Assembly: GCF_001676705.1 (NCBI RefSeq)
Contig: NZ_CP016170.1
Location: forward strand, 5,814,757 to 5,878,756
Source: Bordetella bronchialis
GTDB taxonomy: Bacteria > Pseudomonadota > Gammaproteobacteria > Burkholderiales > Burkholderiaceae_B
Length of the DNA: 64,000 bases
Direction of reading: 5' to 3'
Below the pieces are notes generated by a model that searched no databases, was not told the DNA's origin, and saw only the letters and a program-made list of their open reading frames with translations. Shown here piece after piece: positions 26,108 through 34,680 of this stretch; position 1 is the stretch's first letter, and each line of letters begins with the position of its first letter. The position numbers were made by a program, and so were the translations under genes.

Positions 26108-27017
26108 TGTCCAATACGCCGGAAAGGCCCTGCTTTTCCAGGAGGGCGTTGAGATGATCCCAGCCATGGAAATCGATGATGATCTGGCCCCGCTCGCGCG
26201 CGCCTATCTTCAGGCTGACGCGCGTGCCCAGCAGATCCGACATGGCTTCTTCCAGGCGCGCGACGTCGCGGGAATTGGCCACGCCCTTCTTGCGCGGGCT
26301 GGGCTCGGCTTCCTTCGCCGCCTTGGCCACCAGCTTTTCCGCATCGCGCACGGAAAGCCGCTTGGCGATGACCTGGTTGGCCAGTTGGATCTGCGTGGCA
26401 CCATCCACGGCCAGCAGGGCGCGCGCATGGCCCATATCGATATCGCCAGCGAGCAGCATGGTCTGGACGGCCGGCGCCAGGTTCAGCAGGCGCAGCAGAT
26501 TGCTGGTGGCGGAACGCGAGCGGCCGATCGCCTGCGCGGCCTGCTCATGCGTCAGGCCGAACTCGTCGAGCAGCCGGCGCACGCCGTGCGCTTCTTCCAG
26601 CGGGTTCAGGTCTTCGCGCTGGATGTTCTCGATGAGCGCCATGACGGCCGCGTTCTCGTCCGGGACCTCGCGCACCAGCACGGGTACTTCCTTCAAGCCG
26701 GCCAACTGTGCCGCGCGGAAGCGCCGTTCACCCGCGATGATTTCATATTGGCCCACCGCGCCATCGGCCAGCGGCCGCACCAGGATGGGCTGCATGATGC
26801 CCTGGGTGCGTATCGATTCCGCCAGCTCGTTCAGCGCGCCTTCGTCCATGCGCGTGCGCGGCTGGTATTTGCCGGCCCGCATGATGGACACCGGCAGGAC
26901 GGTGGGCGGTCCTTTTGCCTCCGGCGCGGATTTACCCAGCGTTTCGATGGCGGGCATGTCGGCGCCAAGCAAGGCGTCCAGTCCGCGTCCGAGTCCTTTA
27001 GGTTTTTTGGTGGCCAT
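26100..27017 (-). CDS. parB: Chromosome partitioning protein ParB
   Basis: CTP-dependent DNA clamp that loads at parS and spreads to organise the origin region. 305 aa from MATKKPKGLGRGLDALLG, the usual family start; an alternative start 12 codons upstream lies in the gap to the GNAT gene. The CTP-binding motif GERRFRAAQ is at about 96-104, ENIQREDLNPLEEA at 130-143, the parS-reading helix-turn-helix at about 155-180, and the dimerisation domain at the C-terminus. Its binding sites, four parS-like sequences, lie 4-6 kb away upstream of mnmG. Separated from parA by an acetyltransferase gene, which is unusual. Confidence 0.97.
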   Translation of the reverse strand: MATKKPKGLGRGLDALLGADMPAIETLGKSAPEAKGPPTVLPVSIMRAGKYQPRTRMDEGALNELAESIRTQGIMQPILVRPLADGAVGQYEIIAGERRFRAAQLAGLKEVPVLVREVPDENAAVMALIENIQREDLNPLEEAHGVRRLLDEFGLTHEQAAQAIGRSRSATSNLLRLLNLAPAVQTMLLAGDIDMGHARALLAVDGATQIQLANQVIAKRLSVRDAEKLVAKAAKEAEPSPRKKGVANSRDVARLEEAMSDLLGTRVSLKIGARERGQIIIDFHGWDHLNALLEKQGLSGVLDNA

Positions 27018-27049
27018 AAGAAATATTCCCAGCGTGCCCGTCGGGCCGC

Positions 27050-27862
27050 TCATTTATGTTCATGCGTACGGTACCAATAGGCGTACCGGTCGGAGAAACC
27101 CAGCGAAGCATAGAGCCGCCGCGCCGCCGCGTTGGCATGTTCGACCTGCAGGTAGGCGGCGCGGGCGCCGGCCTGGTATGCCTCGTCCGTCAGGCGATGC
27201 ATGAGGTGGCGCGCGTAGCCGCGGCGCCGCACGTCGGCATGCACCACGACGTCGAAGATGCCGGCAACATCCCCATCCACGACAACCATGCCGGTCGCGA
27301 CAGGCCTTCCGTCGTCATCGCGCGCCGCCATTCGTATGCAGGGCACGGCGATGGCCGCAAGCCGGCGGGCGTGTTCGCTTACGTGCTCGGCCGCCTGTCC
27401 GCGCAGGGCGCCGGCGATGGCCGCGAAGCGCGCGGCAGGTTCGTGGTCGTATCGTAGCGTGACGGCACGCGATTCGGCTCGCCTCCCCCGCAAGGGCACC
27501 GCCATCACGCAGCTATCGCCAAAGCGGCGCAAACCGCGAGCGTCCAGCTGGGCATCCAGCGCCGGATCGGGGCAGACAGAGGTCAGGCGAAAAACCGGCG
27601 GCAATTGCGCGCGCGCGTACAGGGCACTGCAGAATGCGAGCTTTTCGTCCAGGTCGCGATGGGGCGCCGCGATGACGTTGACGCTGCGCGCACGCTTGGC
27701 GGCGGCGGGCGCCCAGCGCACCAGCCAGCCGTCGTAGAGCATCTGTTCGCGCACCGTGGTCGCGTTGAGCGCCGCTTCTTCCATGCGGATCGCCTGCGTA
27801 TCGACGGGTGTCGATACCAGATTCGCCTGCCCGGACGAGGAATGGACGGCAAGATCGCGCAC
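27050..27862 (-). CDS. GNAT-family N-acetyltransferase between parA and parB
   Basis: 270 aa. The C-terminal ~130 residues form a GNAT fold: motif A with HADVRRRGYARHLMHRLTDE (acetyl-CoA pyrophosphate loop RRGYAR), then AAYLQVEHANAAARRLYASL and GFSDRYAYWYR, the classic motif B ending. The N-terminal half is a degenerate GNAT-like or novel domain containing MLYDGWLVRWAPAAAKRARS. GTG start at 27862, four bases after the parA stop, so it is probably translated from the same message. The acceptor is unknown. Its place between parA and parB invites the question of whether it modifies a partition or translation factor, but nothing in the sequence proves that. Confidence 0.85.
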   Translation of the reverse strand: MRDLAVHSSSGQANLVSTPVDTQAIRMEEAALNATTVREQMLYDGWLVRWAPAAAKRARSVNVIAAPHRDLDEKLAFCSALYARAQLPPVFRLTSVCPDPALDAQLDARGLRRFGDSCVMAVPLRGRRAESRAVTLRYDHEPAARFAAIAGALRGQAAEHVSEHARRLAAIAVPCIRMAARDDDGRPVATGMVVVDGDVAGIFDVVVHADVRRRGYARHLMHRLTDEAYQAGARAAYLQVEHANAAARRLYASLGFSDRYAYWYRTHEHK

Positions 27863-27866
27863 CGGA

Positions 27867-28667
27867 TCAGTCCACCAGAACCTTGACCCGTTCGATCATC
27901 TCGGCGCCGAAGGAGATATAGGCTTGCGCGCCTCGCGACGTGCGGTCGTAGACCACGCCCGGCATGCCATAGCTCGGCGCCTCCGCCAGCCTTACGTTGC
28001 GGGGTACCACGGTCTCGAAGACCTTGTCGCCGAAGTGCGCTTCCAGTTGGGCCGACACCTGCTGCTGCAACGTCATGCGCGGGTCGAACATGACGCGCAA
28101 CAGGCCGATGACGCGAAGCTGGGGATTGATGTTGCGGTGCACCCGCTTGATGGTATTGACCAGGTCGGACAGCCCTTCCAACGCGAAGTATTCGCACTGC
28201 ATGGGGATGATCACGCCATGGGCCGCGGCCAGGCCGTTCAAGGTGAGCAGGGACAGCGTGGGCGGGCAATCGATCAGGATGAAGTCGTATTCCTCCGCAA
28301 CCGTCTCCAGGGCATTCCGCAGCTGCCGCTCGCGCTCTTCCATCTGCACCAGGTCGATCTCCGCGCCGGCCAGTTCGCGGTTGGCCGGCAGGACATCGTA
28401 GCCACCGACCTCCGAGCGCACGCGGGCCGCGGCGATCGTCGTGTCGCCGATCAGGACTTCGTACAGATTGGATTGCAGCCCGGCCTTGTCTATACCGCTG
28501 CCCATGGTGGCGTTGCCTTGGGGATCCAGATCCACCAGCAGTACGCGCTTGTCGTGCGTGGCAAGGCCCGCCGCCAGATTGATGGCCGTGGTGGTTTTGC
28601 CGACACCGCCCTTCTGGTTCGCGATGCAAAAGACCCGGGCGATTTTGCTGGACTCAGTTTGATTCAT
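27867..28667 (-). CDS. parA: Chromosome partitioning ATPase ParA
   Basis: 266-aa ParA/Soj-type deviant Walker ATPase that forms gradients on the nucleoid and moves ParB-parS complexes. The deviant Walker A box KGGVGKTT spans about 19-26 (signature Lys at 19, Lys24 in the loop). Walker A' is VDLDPQGNAT and Walker B is FILIDCPPTLSLLTLNGLAA. It is a chromosomal short-type ParA without an N-terminal repressor domain. Its ATG overlaps the rsmG stop by four bases. Confidence 0.98.
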   Translation of the reverse strand: MNQTESSKIARVFCIANQKGGVGKTTTAINLAAGLATHDKRVLLVDLDPQGNATMGSGIDKAGLQSNLYEVLIGDTTIAAARVRSEVGGYDVLPANRELAGAEIDLVQMEERERQLRNALETVAEEYDFILIDCPPTLSLLTLNGLAAAHGVIIPMQCEYFALEGLSDLVNTIKRVHRNINPQLRVIGLLRVMFDPRMTLQQQVSAQLEAHFGDKVFETVVPRNVRLAEAPSYGMPGVVYDRTSRGAQAYISFGAEMIERVKVLVD

Positions 28668-29356
28668 GGATTTCCTTGACTACGCGCGCCGTCGCGGCGC
28701 ATCCATATCAGGCATCGTTGCGCATCGAGTTCGGGGACAGAGACAGGATCGACGCGGACGACGCGCCATTCCCCGGCCGCGTGCAGCCGCGCGATTTCGT
28801 CGTCCGGTACTTTGCCCTTCAGGGCCAGCAGCGTACCACCCGGGGCGACATGCTGTCCCGCCAGACGGGCGAAGTCGTCCAGCGCCGCGAAGGCGCGCGA
28901 AGCGACGACATCGCAATCCGCGGGCGGCAGTTTCTCCACGCGGTCATGCACGGCCGCCAGGTTGGCGAGCGCCAGCGCGCCGGACACCTGGCGGATGAAG
29001 GCGGTTTTTTTTTCCACCGCGTCGATGCAGGTGATTCGCCACGCGGGCCGCATGATGGCCAGGACCGCGCCCGGCAGGCCGGCACCCGACCCAATGTCGA
29101 ATATGCGCCCATCGGCCGGCATGACCGAGTCCAGCGGCCGCACCACCGACAAGCTATCGAAGATGTGCTGCACCAGCATTTGTCCGGCGTCGCGTATGGC
29201 CGTCAGGTTGTAAGTACGGTTCCAGCGCTGCAAAAGTTGAAGGTAGCCCAGCAGCTTGTGCAACTGTTCATCCGTAAGCGGGAGACCGAGCGCGGCGCAG
29301 GCATGCTGCAGCCGGGCCTGGTCGCTCCCGTGGGGGGCGGGCCGTGCCGGCGTCAT
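28664..29356 (-). CDS. rsmG: 16S rRNA (guanine527-N7)-methyltransferase RsmG
   Basis: 230-aa SAM-dependent methyltransferase (formerly GidB) that methylates G527 of 16S rRNA; loss gives low-level streptomycin resistance. The family core [12 protein letters not shown] is at about 45-56, HIFDSLSVV at 64-72 and the SAM loop [10 protein letters not shown] at 87-96. It overlaps mnmG by four bases upstream and parA by four bases downstream, the classical gidA-gidB-parAB arrangement. Confidence 0.98.
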   Translation of the reverse strand: MTPARPAPHGSDQARLQHACAALGLPLTDEQLHKLLGYLQLLQRWNRTYNLTAIRDAGQMLVQHIFDSLSVVRPLDSVMPADGRIFDIGSGAGLPGAVLAIMRPAWRITCIDAVEKKTAFIRQVSGALALANLAAVHDRVEKLPPADCDVVASRAFAALDDFARLAGQHVAPGGTLLALKGKVPDDEIARLHAAGEWRVVRVDPVSVPELDAQRCLIWMRRDGARSQGNP

Positions 29357-31269
29357 GCGGCGCGTTTGCGCGAGCCGTAATGCAGGCGCTTCAGATGTAT
29401 CAGCAGCAGCGAAATGGCGGCCGGCGTCACGCCGGAAATCCGCGCGGCCTGGCCTATGGTTTCCGGGCGATGGGCCTTGAGCTTTTGCCGCACTTCGAAG
29501 GACAGGCTCAGCACGGCGTCATAGTCCAGATCGTCGGGCAGGCGCTGGGCTTCGTGCGCCATATGCTTTTGCACTTCGTCTTGCTGGCGGGCGATGTAGC
29601 CCGCGTACTTGACCTGTATTTCCACCTGCTGGGCGGCATCGGCCACGTCCAGGCCAGGACCCGCCAGCAGCGTACCGTCCGGCAACGCGGCCTGCATCAA
29701 GGCCTGGTAGGTGACATTGGGGCGTTTCAGCAGGTCTGCTAGTGAGTACTCACGTTCAATCTGTTGCCCGAGTAGTGTTTCCGCTACCTCGACCGGTAGA
29801 TTGCGCGGCGTGACCCAGGTGGACCGCAGGCGTTGGACCTCGCGTTCGACGGACTCTCGCTTACGTTCGAATGCTTCCCACCGCGTATCGTCCACCAGGC
29901 CCAGCTTGCGGCCGATTTCCGTCAGGCGCATATCTGCATTGTCTTCGCGCAGACTCAGGCGATACTCCGCCCGCGAAGTAAACATGCGATAGGGTTCCGT
30001 TACCCCCCGCGTGATCAAATCGTCGACCAGCACGCCCAGGTAGGCCTCGTCCCGCCGGGGCGTCCAGCTTTCCTTGTCCAGGGCGGCGAGCGCAGCATTC
30101 AGGCCGGCCAGCAGCCCTTGGGCCGCCGCTTCTTCGTAGCCCGTCGTGCCATTGATCTGGCCAGCGAAATACAGACCCGATATGGCGCGCGTCTCCAGGG
30201 TCGACTTCAGGCCGCGCGGATCGAAGTAGTCGTACTCGATGGCATAGCCCGGACGCAGGATGTGTGCGTTCTCAAGTCCCGGCAGGGAATGGATAAGCTC
30301 CAGCTGGACATCGAACGGCAGGCTGGTGGACACGCCGTTGGGATATACCTCGTGCGTGTCCAATCCTTCGGGCTCCAGGAAAACCTGGTGCGAGGCTTTG
30401 TCCGCGAAACGGTGGATCTTGTCTTCGATCGAGGGGCAGTATCTTGGCCCGACCCCTTCGATGACACCGCTGTACATGGGCGACCGGTCGAGCCCGCCGC
30501 GGATGATGTCGTGGGTGCGTTCGTTCGTATGCGTGATCCAGCACGGCAGTTGCCGCGGGTGCATGGACGCATGGCCAAGGAAGGAAAATACCGGGATGGG
30601 ATCCAGGTCGCCCGGTTGTTCTTCCAGCACGCTGTAATCGATGGTGCGTCCGTCTATGCGCGGCGGCGTACCGGTCTTCAACCGTCCCTGAGGCAGTTTC
30701 AGTTCCCGAAGGCGTTGACCCAGGGTGGTGGCGGGCGGATCGCCTGCGCGGCCGGCGGTGTAATTCTGCAAACCGACATGAATCAGGCCGTTCAGGAACG
30801 TACCCGCTGTCAGCACCACTTTGCGGGCGCGGAACTTCAAACCGATCTGGGTGACGGCGCCCGTCACACGGTCGCCGTCAACCAGCAAGTCATCGACGGC
30901 TTGCTGGAACAGCCACAGATTGGGCTGGTTCTCCAGGCGCGAGCGGATGGCCTTCCGATATAGAACCCGGTCGGCCTGGGCCCGGGTTGCCCGGACTGCC
31001 GGCCCCTTGGAACCGTTCAGGATACGAAACTGAATCCCCGCCTCGTCGGTGGCGAGCGCCATCGCGCCACCCAAGGCATCGACTTCCTTCACCAGGTGGC
31101 CCTTGCCTATACCCCCGATCGACGGGTTGCAAGACATCTGGCCCAGCGTTTCGATATTGTGGGTCAGCAACAAGGTCCGGGCGCCGGCGCGGGCCGACGC
31201 CAAGGCAGCTTCAGTGCCGGCGTGGCCACCGCCCACCACTATGACGTCGAACTCGCGGGGGTAATCCAT
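29353..31269 (-). CDS. mnmG: tRNA uridine 5-carboxymethylaminomethyl modification enzyme MnmG
   Basis: 638-aa FAD protein (GidA) that, with MnmE, installs the cmnm5 group at wobble U34 of several tRNAs. The N-terminal FAD loop is [20 protein letters not shown], followed by [20 protein letters not shown]. The conserved [12 protein letters not shown] segment contains a catalytic cysteine region, and the C-terminal helical domain binds MnmE ([17 protein letters not shown] near the end). It leads the mnmG-rsmG-parA-GNAT-parB-asparaginase transcript, whose promoter is directly upstream and overlaps a parS site. Its partner mnmE is encoded 13 kb to the right. Confidence 0.98.
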   Translation of the reverse strand: MDYPREFDVIVVGGGHAGTEAALASARAGARTLLLTHNIETLGQMSCNPSIGGIGKGHLVKEVDALGGAMALATDEAGIQFRILNGSKGPAVRATRAQADRVLYRKAIRSRLENQPNLWLFQQAVDDLLVDGDRVTGAVTQIGLKFRARKVVLTAGTFLNGLIHVGLQNYTAGRAGDPPATTLGQRLRELKLPQGRLKTGTPPRIDGRTIDYSVLEEQPGDLDPIPVFSFLGHASMHPRQLPCWITHTNERTHDIIRGGLDRSPMYSGVIEGVGPRYCPSIEDKIHRFADKASHQVFLEPEGLDTHEVYPNGVSTSLPFDVQLELIHSLPGLENAHILRPGYAIEYDYFDPRGLKSTLETRAISGLYFAGQINGTTGYEEAAAQGLLAGLNAALAALDKESWTPRRDEAYLGVLVDDLITRGVTEPYRMFTSRAEYRLSLREDNADMRLTEIGRKLGLVDDTRWEAFERKRESVEREVQRLRSTWVTPRNLPVEVAETLLGQQIEREYSLADLLKRPNVTYQALMQAALPDGTLLAGPGLDVADAAQQVEIQVKYAGYIARQQDEVQKHMAHEAQRLPDDLDYDAVLSLSFEVRQKLKAHRPETIGQAARISGVTPAAISLLLIHLKRLHYGSRKRAA

Positions 31270-31301
31270 GGTACGTGAGGAAGAAAGAGCTTTGAACGGT
31301 G

Positions 31302-31330
31302 ATTATAGAGGGTCCGGGTGGAGCTGGTGT
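31302..31330 (-). promoter_or_regulatory. Inferred promoter of the mnmG-par operon
   Basis: On the minus strand a perfect -10 TATAAT lies at 31302-31307, about 32 bp before the mnmG ATG. With a 17-bp spacer the -35 would be ACACCA at 31325-31330, a poor match that overlaps the start of the parS site at 31328. A weak -35 covered by a ParB site suggests ParB could control the operon. Confidence 0.55.
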
Positions 31331-31343
31331 TTCACGTGAAACA
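31328..31343. promoter_or_regulatory. parS site 1 (perfect 16-bp consensus)
   Basis: Exact match to the conserved chromosomal parS palindrome TGTTTCACGTGAAACA. It is the ParB loading site closest to mnmG and touches the inferred -35 of the mnmG-par promoter. Confidence 0.95.
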
Positions 31344-31371
31344 ACGGTCTGGCCTGAGGCTGGGGGGTTGA

Positions 31372-31387
31372 TGTTCCACGTGAAACA
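31372..31387. promoter_or_regulatory. parS site 2 (one mismatch)
   Basis: TGTTCCACGTGAAACA differs from the consensus at one position. It lies 44 bp from site 1, close to four helical turns, so the two could bind ParB on the same face of the DNA. Confidence 0.88.
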
Positions 31388-32681
31388 CTGGGCCGCCATG
31401 AGACGGTATGTCGTACTTGAGCCGGCAGTCTTGCGCACGGATGTCCGCGTCGCGATAAGGGCGGGATGCAACGGCCTGCGCGGCCTGACTACCACCCCGC
31501 ACGCGCGAGGCAACCGCCGCTATCGACCATCCCGTTAGTCATGGCGCCCACATCCATGAGATCCCTGCCTAGGCTATCGCCCGGCGGTCAGCGGCCATGA
31601 CTGGAGAAGCGTCTCGCTGAGCAACACGCGGGACCTCCGCCGCCACAATTATCTGCCGCACGCAGCTGCGGACGAGGACCGCCAGAAGGCGGCAGAACAT
31701 CGGCGGTTATTGGTACCGCAGGACCGCCTCTATGCGCGATGCCGGCCCACGGGAAACCGACGACACGTTCGGCCAGCGCTCGCAGTAGCGCCGCGTCTCG
31801 GCCCAAGCTCCATGAGACTGACGTACCCTGGTTTCACGTGGCGTGGGTTCGTCGAGCCGCCGACGCGACACCGTGCCACCGCCACACGTGGGGCCGCGGG
31901 CGGCCGTCCGGGCAACAAAGGGGTTGCCGCGCGGGACGGCGCGGTGGATCATTGGGTCCCCCCGCATATTGCATCCGACCCAATACAAATCTGAATCTCA
32001 ACCGCTCTGCCACTGCGGGATGAGCGCCGTGCTATCACGCCCGGCGGCATGTCGTACTGCCTGCCGTCCCCTCCCCTAGCAGGGCGCGCGGTAGGCGTGC
32101 GGCTTGAAACCTTGCGTCCCAGCAAGCCCACACGCCCCTTGCCGCGCGGAAGTCTCCGCCCGGGTCTGTCAGGTCCCGTCGTCCTGTGTAAAGGGTCGCT
32201 GCGCGATACCGGCGCTTAGGCTCTCGCCAGCTCGGCAGCACGCGTATCGCTATCGGCAACGCCCGTGCGGTTTGGAAGGAGAACGGCGGAGCGTGTGGCC
32301 TTTGAGGACGCCACACGCACCCGGATGCAACTCCGGGGTGCGAACATACCCAGCCAGGCTGACCCGAGACCGCCGCCGTCCACCTGTAAAGGTGAGGCCG
32401 TCTGAGCCTTGGGCGCTTTGAGAACTGCACGAAAGGTGTCCACTGCTGTCCGCGTACCCCGCCGCACTGGGGTTGGGTGCGGTCCTCCACGTCGACACCA
32501 GGAAGGCCAGATGGCGTTGCCGTCACCAGACACGGCACCCCACCGTCCATGTACCCGCCCTGCCGGCCGACCCAGGGCCGCAGACAGATGCGCCGGCTGG
32601 ATAGCGTCGACGCGCGCCGTCGCCCGACACTTTGGTACGGAGCGGCTTCCGCCACTCTTGCCACCAGGCGACCCAGGCCGA

Positions 32682-32697
32682 TGTTTCACGTGAAACA
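32682..32697. promoter_or_regulatory. parS site 3 (perfect 16-bp consensus)
   Basis: Exact TGTTTCACGTGAAACA about 1.4 kb from sites 1 and 2 in the gene-free region. Confidence 0.95.
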
Positions 32698-33385
32698 ACA
32701 GGCCGGATCCCTTGCCGGGCATGCCTCTCCAGCTCGCCGAAGGCGAAGAGACAACCGTTCCCCGCACTGAAATCCGGGGCATGGATAGCCCGCGAATCGG
32801 GACGTGCTCGACGCCCCCTTTCGTTGCGCCCATCCAAAAGGGGGTAACCATCCGCACGCCCCCGGATTCAGGCCGAGGATACGCCTATGTGGTTGACGGC
32901 CTGCAAAGGACGCCAACGAACCATGGTCATAACGTGCCCCGGACGCCAGCCTCTTCGCTCGGCCCTGTACGCCCGCCTCAGCATGTTGCAGCACCCTTAG
33001 CAGAGTGTCCGAACAAAGACGACATGGAGGGTTTCCCGGCCATGCCGCCCCACAGTTGAAAGCAGCCATGGGCAAGCGGCATTCGCTGCCGACCGCCTGC
33101 TCTTGACGCTCGATGGAGGCCAGTCGCCGCGACCGCGAAAATGCGAGACACGGCCCAAATGATCGATGGGATCGCTGCTTGATGCGTCTGATCGGAGGCG
33201 TGTCACGCAGCGAAGACAGTATCGCGCGCCACCGGAGAAAACTGGCGGCCAAGACTGCCGGCGGTAAGCCACGGATCCCGGCCCTAGCCTCGCACGTCCC
33301 TTTGTTGCCGGGCCGGCTCCGCCCTACCCCTTGGATACCGAAGGCTACAGCTAACCCGGGTACCTACTGCCCTACTACTCTGGGG

Positions 33386-33401
33386 TGTTCCACGTGAAAC
33401 G
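33386..33401. promoter_or_regulatory. parS site 4 (two mismatches)
   Basis: TGTTCCACGTGAAACG keeps the central CCACGTGAAAC core but deviates at two positions. Sites with this degree of divergence are often still ParB-bound in other bacteria; here that is inference. Confidence 0.7.
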
Positions 33402-33502
33402 TACCCACCCGCTTATGCCCTAGGACGTCGGCACTATTTGGGATAGACCACGGCCACTGGCCTGCTCGGCAAACGGAGATGCCGCGGGCCTGACAGTGTT
33501 GT

Positions 33503-34010
33503 TTATTCACGGCGACGGCGCGCGACAACCGGCCATAACGTCCCGATCCGGCGTGAGCTATCCACAGGAGTACCCACAGGCCGCAGCCGGCGCGGCACAC
33601 GATACCGGGATTGGGGATATAAATGTGAACAACCGATCCCCACGCGGGAGCTGGCCTGGACGTGAATCCACGCGCGAAGCCGCGCCGTAGGAGAAAACTA
33701 CAAAAAACCGGGAGATTCGGTGGAATAGGCGCGCCGTGCGCGTATAGAAATTACACCCGCCGAGGATCTGTGAGGGATCCCACACGCGCCTTCACCATGG
33801 ACGCGGCTGTGAATAACCTGGGCGCTATGGGCAGGGGCGCGGCAATATAAGGGACGAGCGCCGCACTGCGGGAATATCCGCGTTGGGACATATCCCGGAA
33901 TTGTCCACAGCCTTATCCACCCCGGCAAAAACATAACGCCCCAATGCCTGGAGGCTTTTGGGGCGATAAAAGCCGGCCTGGATCCGGCGTCGCTAAGTGC
34001 GTGTGGATAT
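33503..34010. other. Cluster of DnaA-box-like nonamers near the cold-shock gene
   Basis: Six nonamers resemble TTATCCACA: TTATTCACG at 33503, CTATCCACA at 33558, TGTGAATAA at 33808 (reverse), TTGTCCACA at 33901, TTATCCACC at 33913 and TGTGGATAT at 34002 (reverse). All deviate by one or two bases, and I see no pronounced AT-rich unwinding region, so this is weaker as an origin than the module at 36.1-37.1 kb. It could titrate DnaA or be a relic. Confidence 0.4.
33937..33965 (-). terminator. Terminator downstream of the cold-shock gene
   Basis: Inverted repeat CGCCCCAA / TTGGGGCG with a 13-nt loop, followed on the minus strand by TTATGTTTTT. It lies 61 bp beyond the cold-shock gene stop. Confidence 0.75.
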
Positions 34011-34025
34011 GCCTGGGGCTATTGC

Positions 34026-34232
34026 TTACAGCGGACGGATGTCGGCAGCCTGGGGCCCTTTGGGGCCGTCCTTGACTTCAAACTCGACATCCTGGCCTTC
34101 GTTCAAGCTGCGATAGCCGCGTCCCTGGATTGCCGAGAAATGCGCGAAGACGTCGACACCACCAGCGTCAGGGGTGATGAACCCATAACCCTTGTCGGCG
34201 TTGAACCACTTCACTTTGCCCTTCTGAACCAT
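34026..34232 (-). CDS. Cold-shock (CspA-family) protein
   Basis: 68-aa single cold-shock domain, an OB fold that binds single-stranded RNA/DNA and melts mRNA structure. RNP1 is KGYGFITP at about 14-21 and RNP2 is VDVFAHFS at about 27-34. It ends [10 protein letters not shown], typical of betaproteobacterial CspA/CspD-like proteins. AGGA lies about 10 bases ahead of the ATG. Its 5' region runs through about 170 nt of leader from the candidate promoter at 34396-34424, a length consistent with a thermosensing cold-shock mRNA leader, though no specific structure was identified. Confidence 0.95.
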   Translation of the reverse strand: MVQKGKVKWFNADKGYGFITPDAGGVDVFAHFSAIQGRGYRSLNEGQDVEFEVKDGPKGPQAADIRPL

Positions 34233-34680
34233 TTGTGTAACGTCCTATAAAAACACAATGCTGTGCGCAGATGCGATTCAAGGACGCTGACGCGAACGTG
34301 TTACCACCAGCTCCAGCCCCGCGGAACGCGATGACCGGTAGGAAAGGCCTGCAGCGGAACGGACAGACATTCAACTTGAATACAACGGCGAAACGAGCAT
34401 ACTCAGCCGTGATGACAGGGACAAATAGTTGTTTACCCCTATGTCGTTTTTTTTTAACTTGGCTCACAAGTTCCTGAGGCCATCCCGCCCGGTCTTCCCG
34501 GTATGAAGGCCGCGAGCGGCATGCGTCGCCGTGCCCCGGATTCCTCGCGAAACTCGAAAAGCCCACGACTCGGCCGGTAAAGCGACGTGGGCGACAGGAC
34601 TGCCCGCCATTCGGGTGATGATGGGATACTTCTGAACATTTCCCCGTTTCAGTCCTCCTTCCGCTGACCTATACCGCACC
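34233..34680. other. Intergenic region between the cold-shock gene and the aminotransferase
   Basis: No gene is supported in these 448 bp. It contains the long 5' leader and candidate promoter of the cold-shock gene on the minus strand, and the upstream region of the aminotransferase on the plus strand. An A/T-rich stretch with a T9 run lies near 34447-34456. Confidence 0.6.
34396..34424 (-). promoter_or_regulatory. Candidate cold-shock gene promoter
   Basis: Minus-strand -35 TTGTCC (34419-34424) and -10 TATGCT (34396-34401) with 17-bp spacing, about 165 bp ahead of the ATG. Both hexamers match the sigma-70 consensus at four of six positions. A long leader is usual for cspA-type genes. Confidence 0.45.

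Larger units (their letters stand above)
31270..34025. other. 2.7-kb region without convincing genes, carrying parS sites
   Basis: Between mnmG and the cold-shock gene I find no ORF with a recognisable product, ribosome-binding site or coding look; the frames present are Arg/Pro/Cys-rich artefacts of high GC. The region contains four parS-like sites (31328, 31372, 32682, 33386), a half-palindrome CACGTG at 31834, and, from 33503 to 34010, several DnaA-box-like nonamers. The density of origin and centromere signals suggests a replication/segregation landing region. An unannotated RNA gene cannot be excluded. Confidence 0.6.

Noticed and set aside
31830..31845. Fifth parS-like site GGTTTCACGTGGCGTG
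   Set aside because: Only the left half matches; four or more mismatches to the palindrome.
31299..33690. Many short frames (60-213 aa) in the parS region
   Set aside because: Arg/Pro/Cys-rich, no ribosome-binding sites, no recognisable domains, overlapping on several frames.
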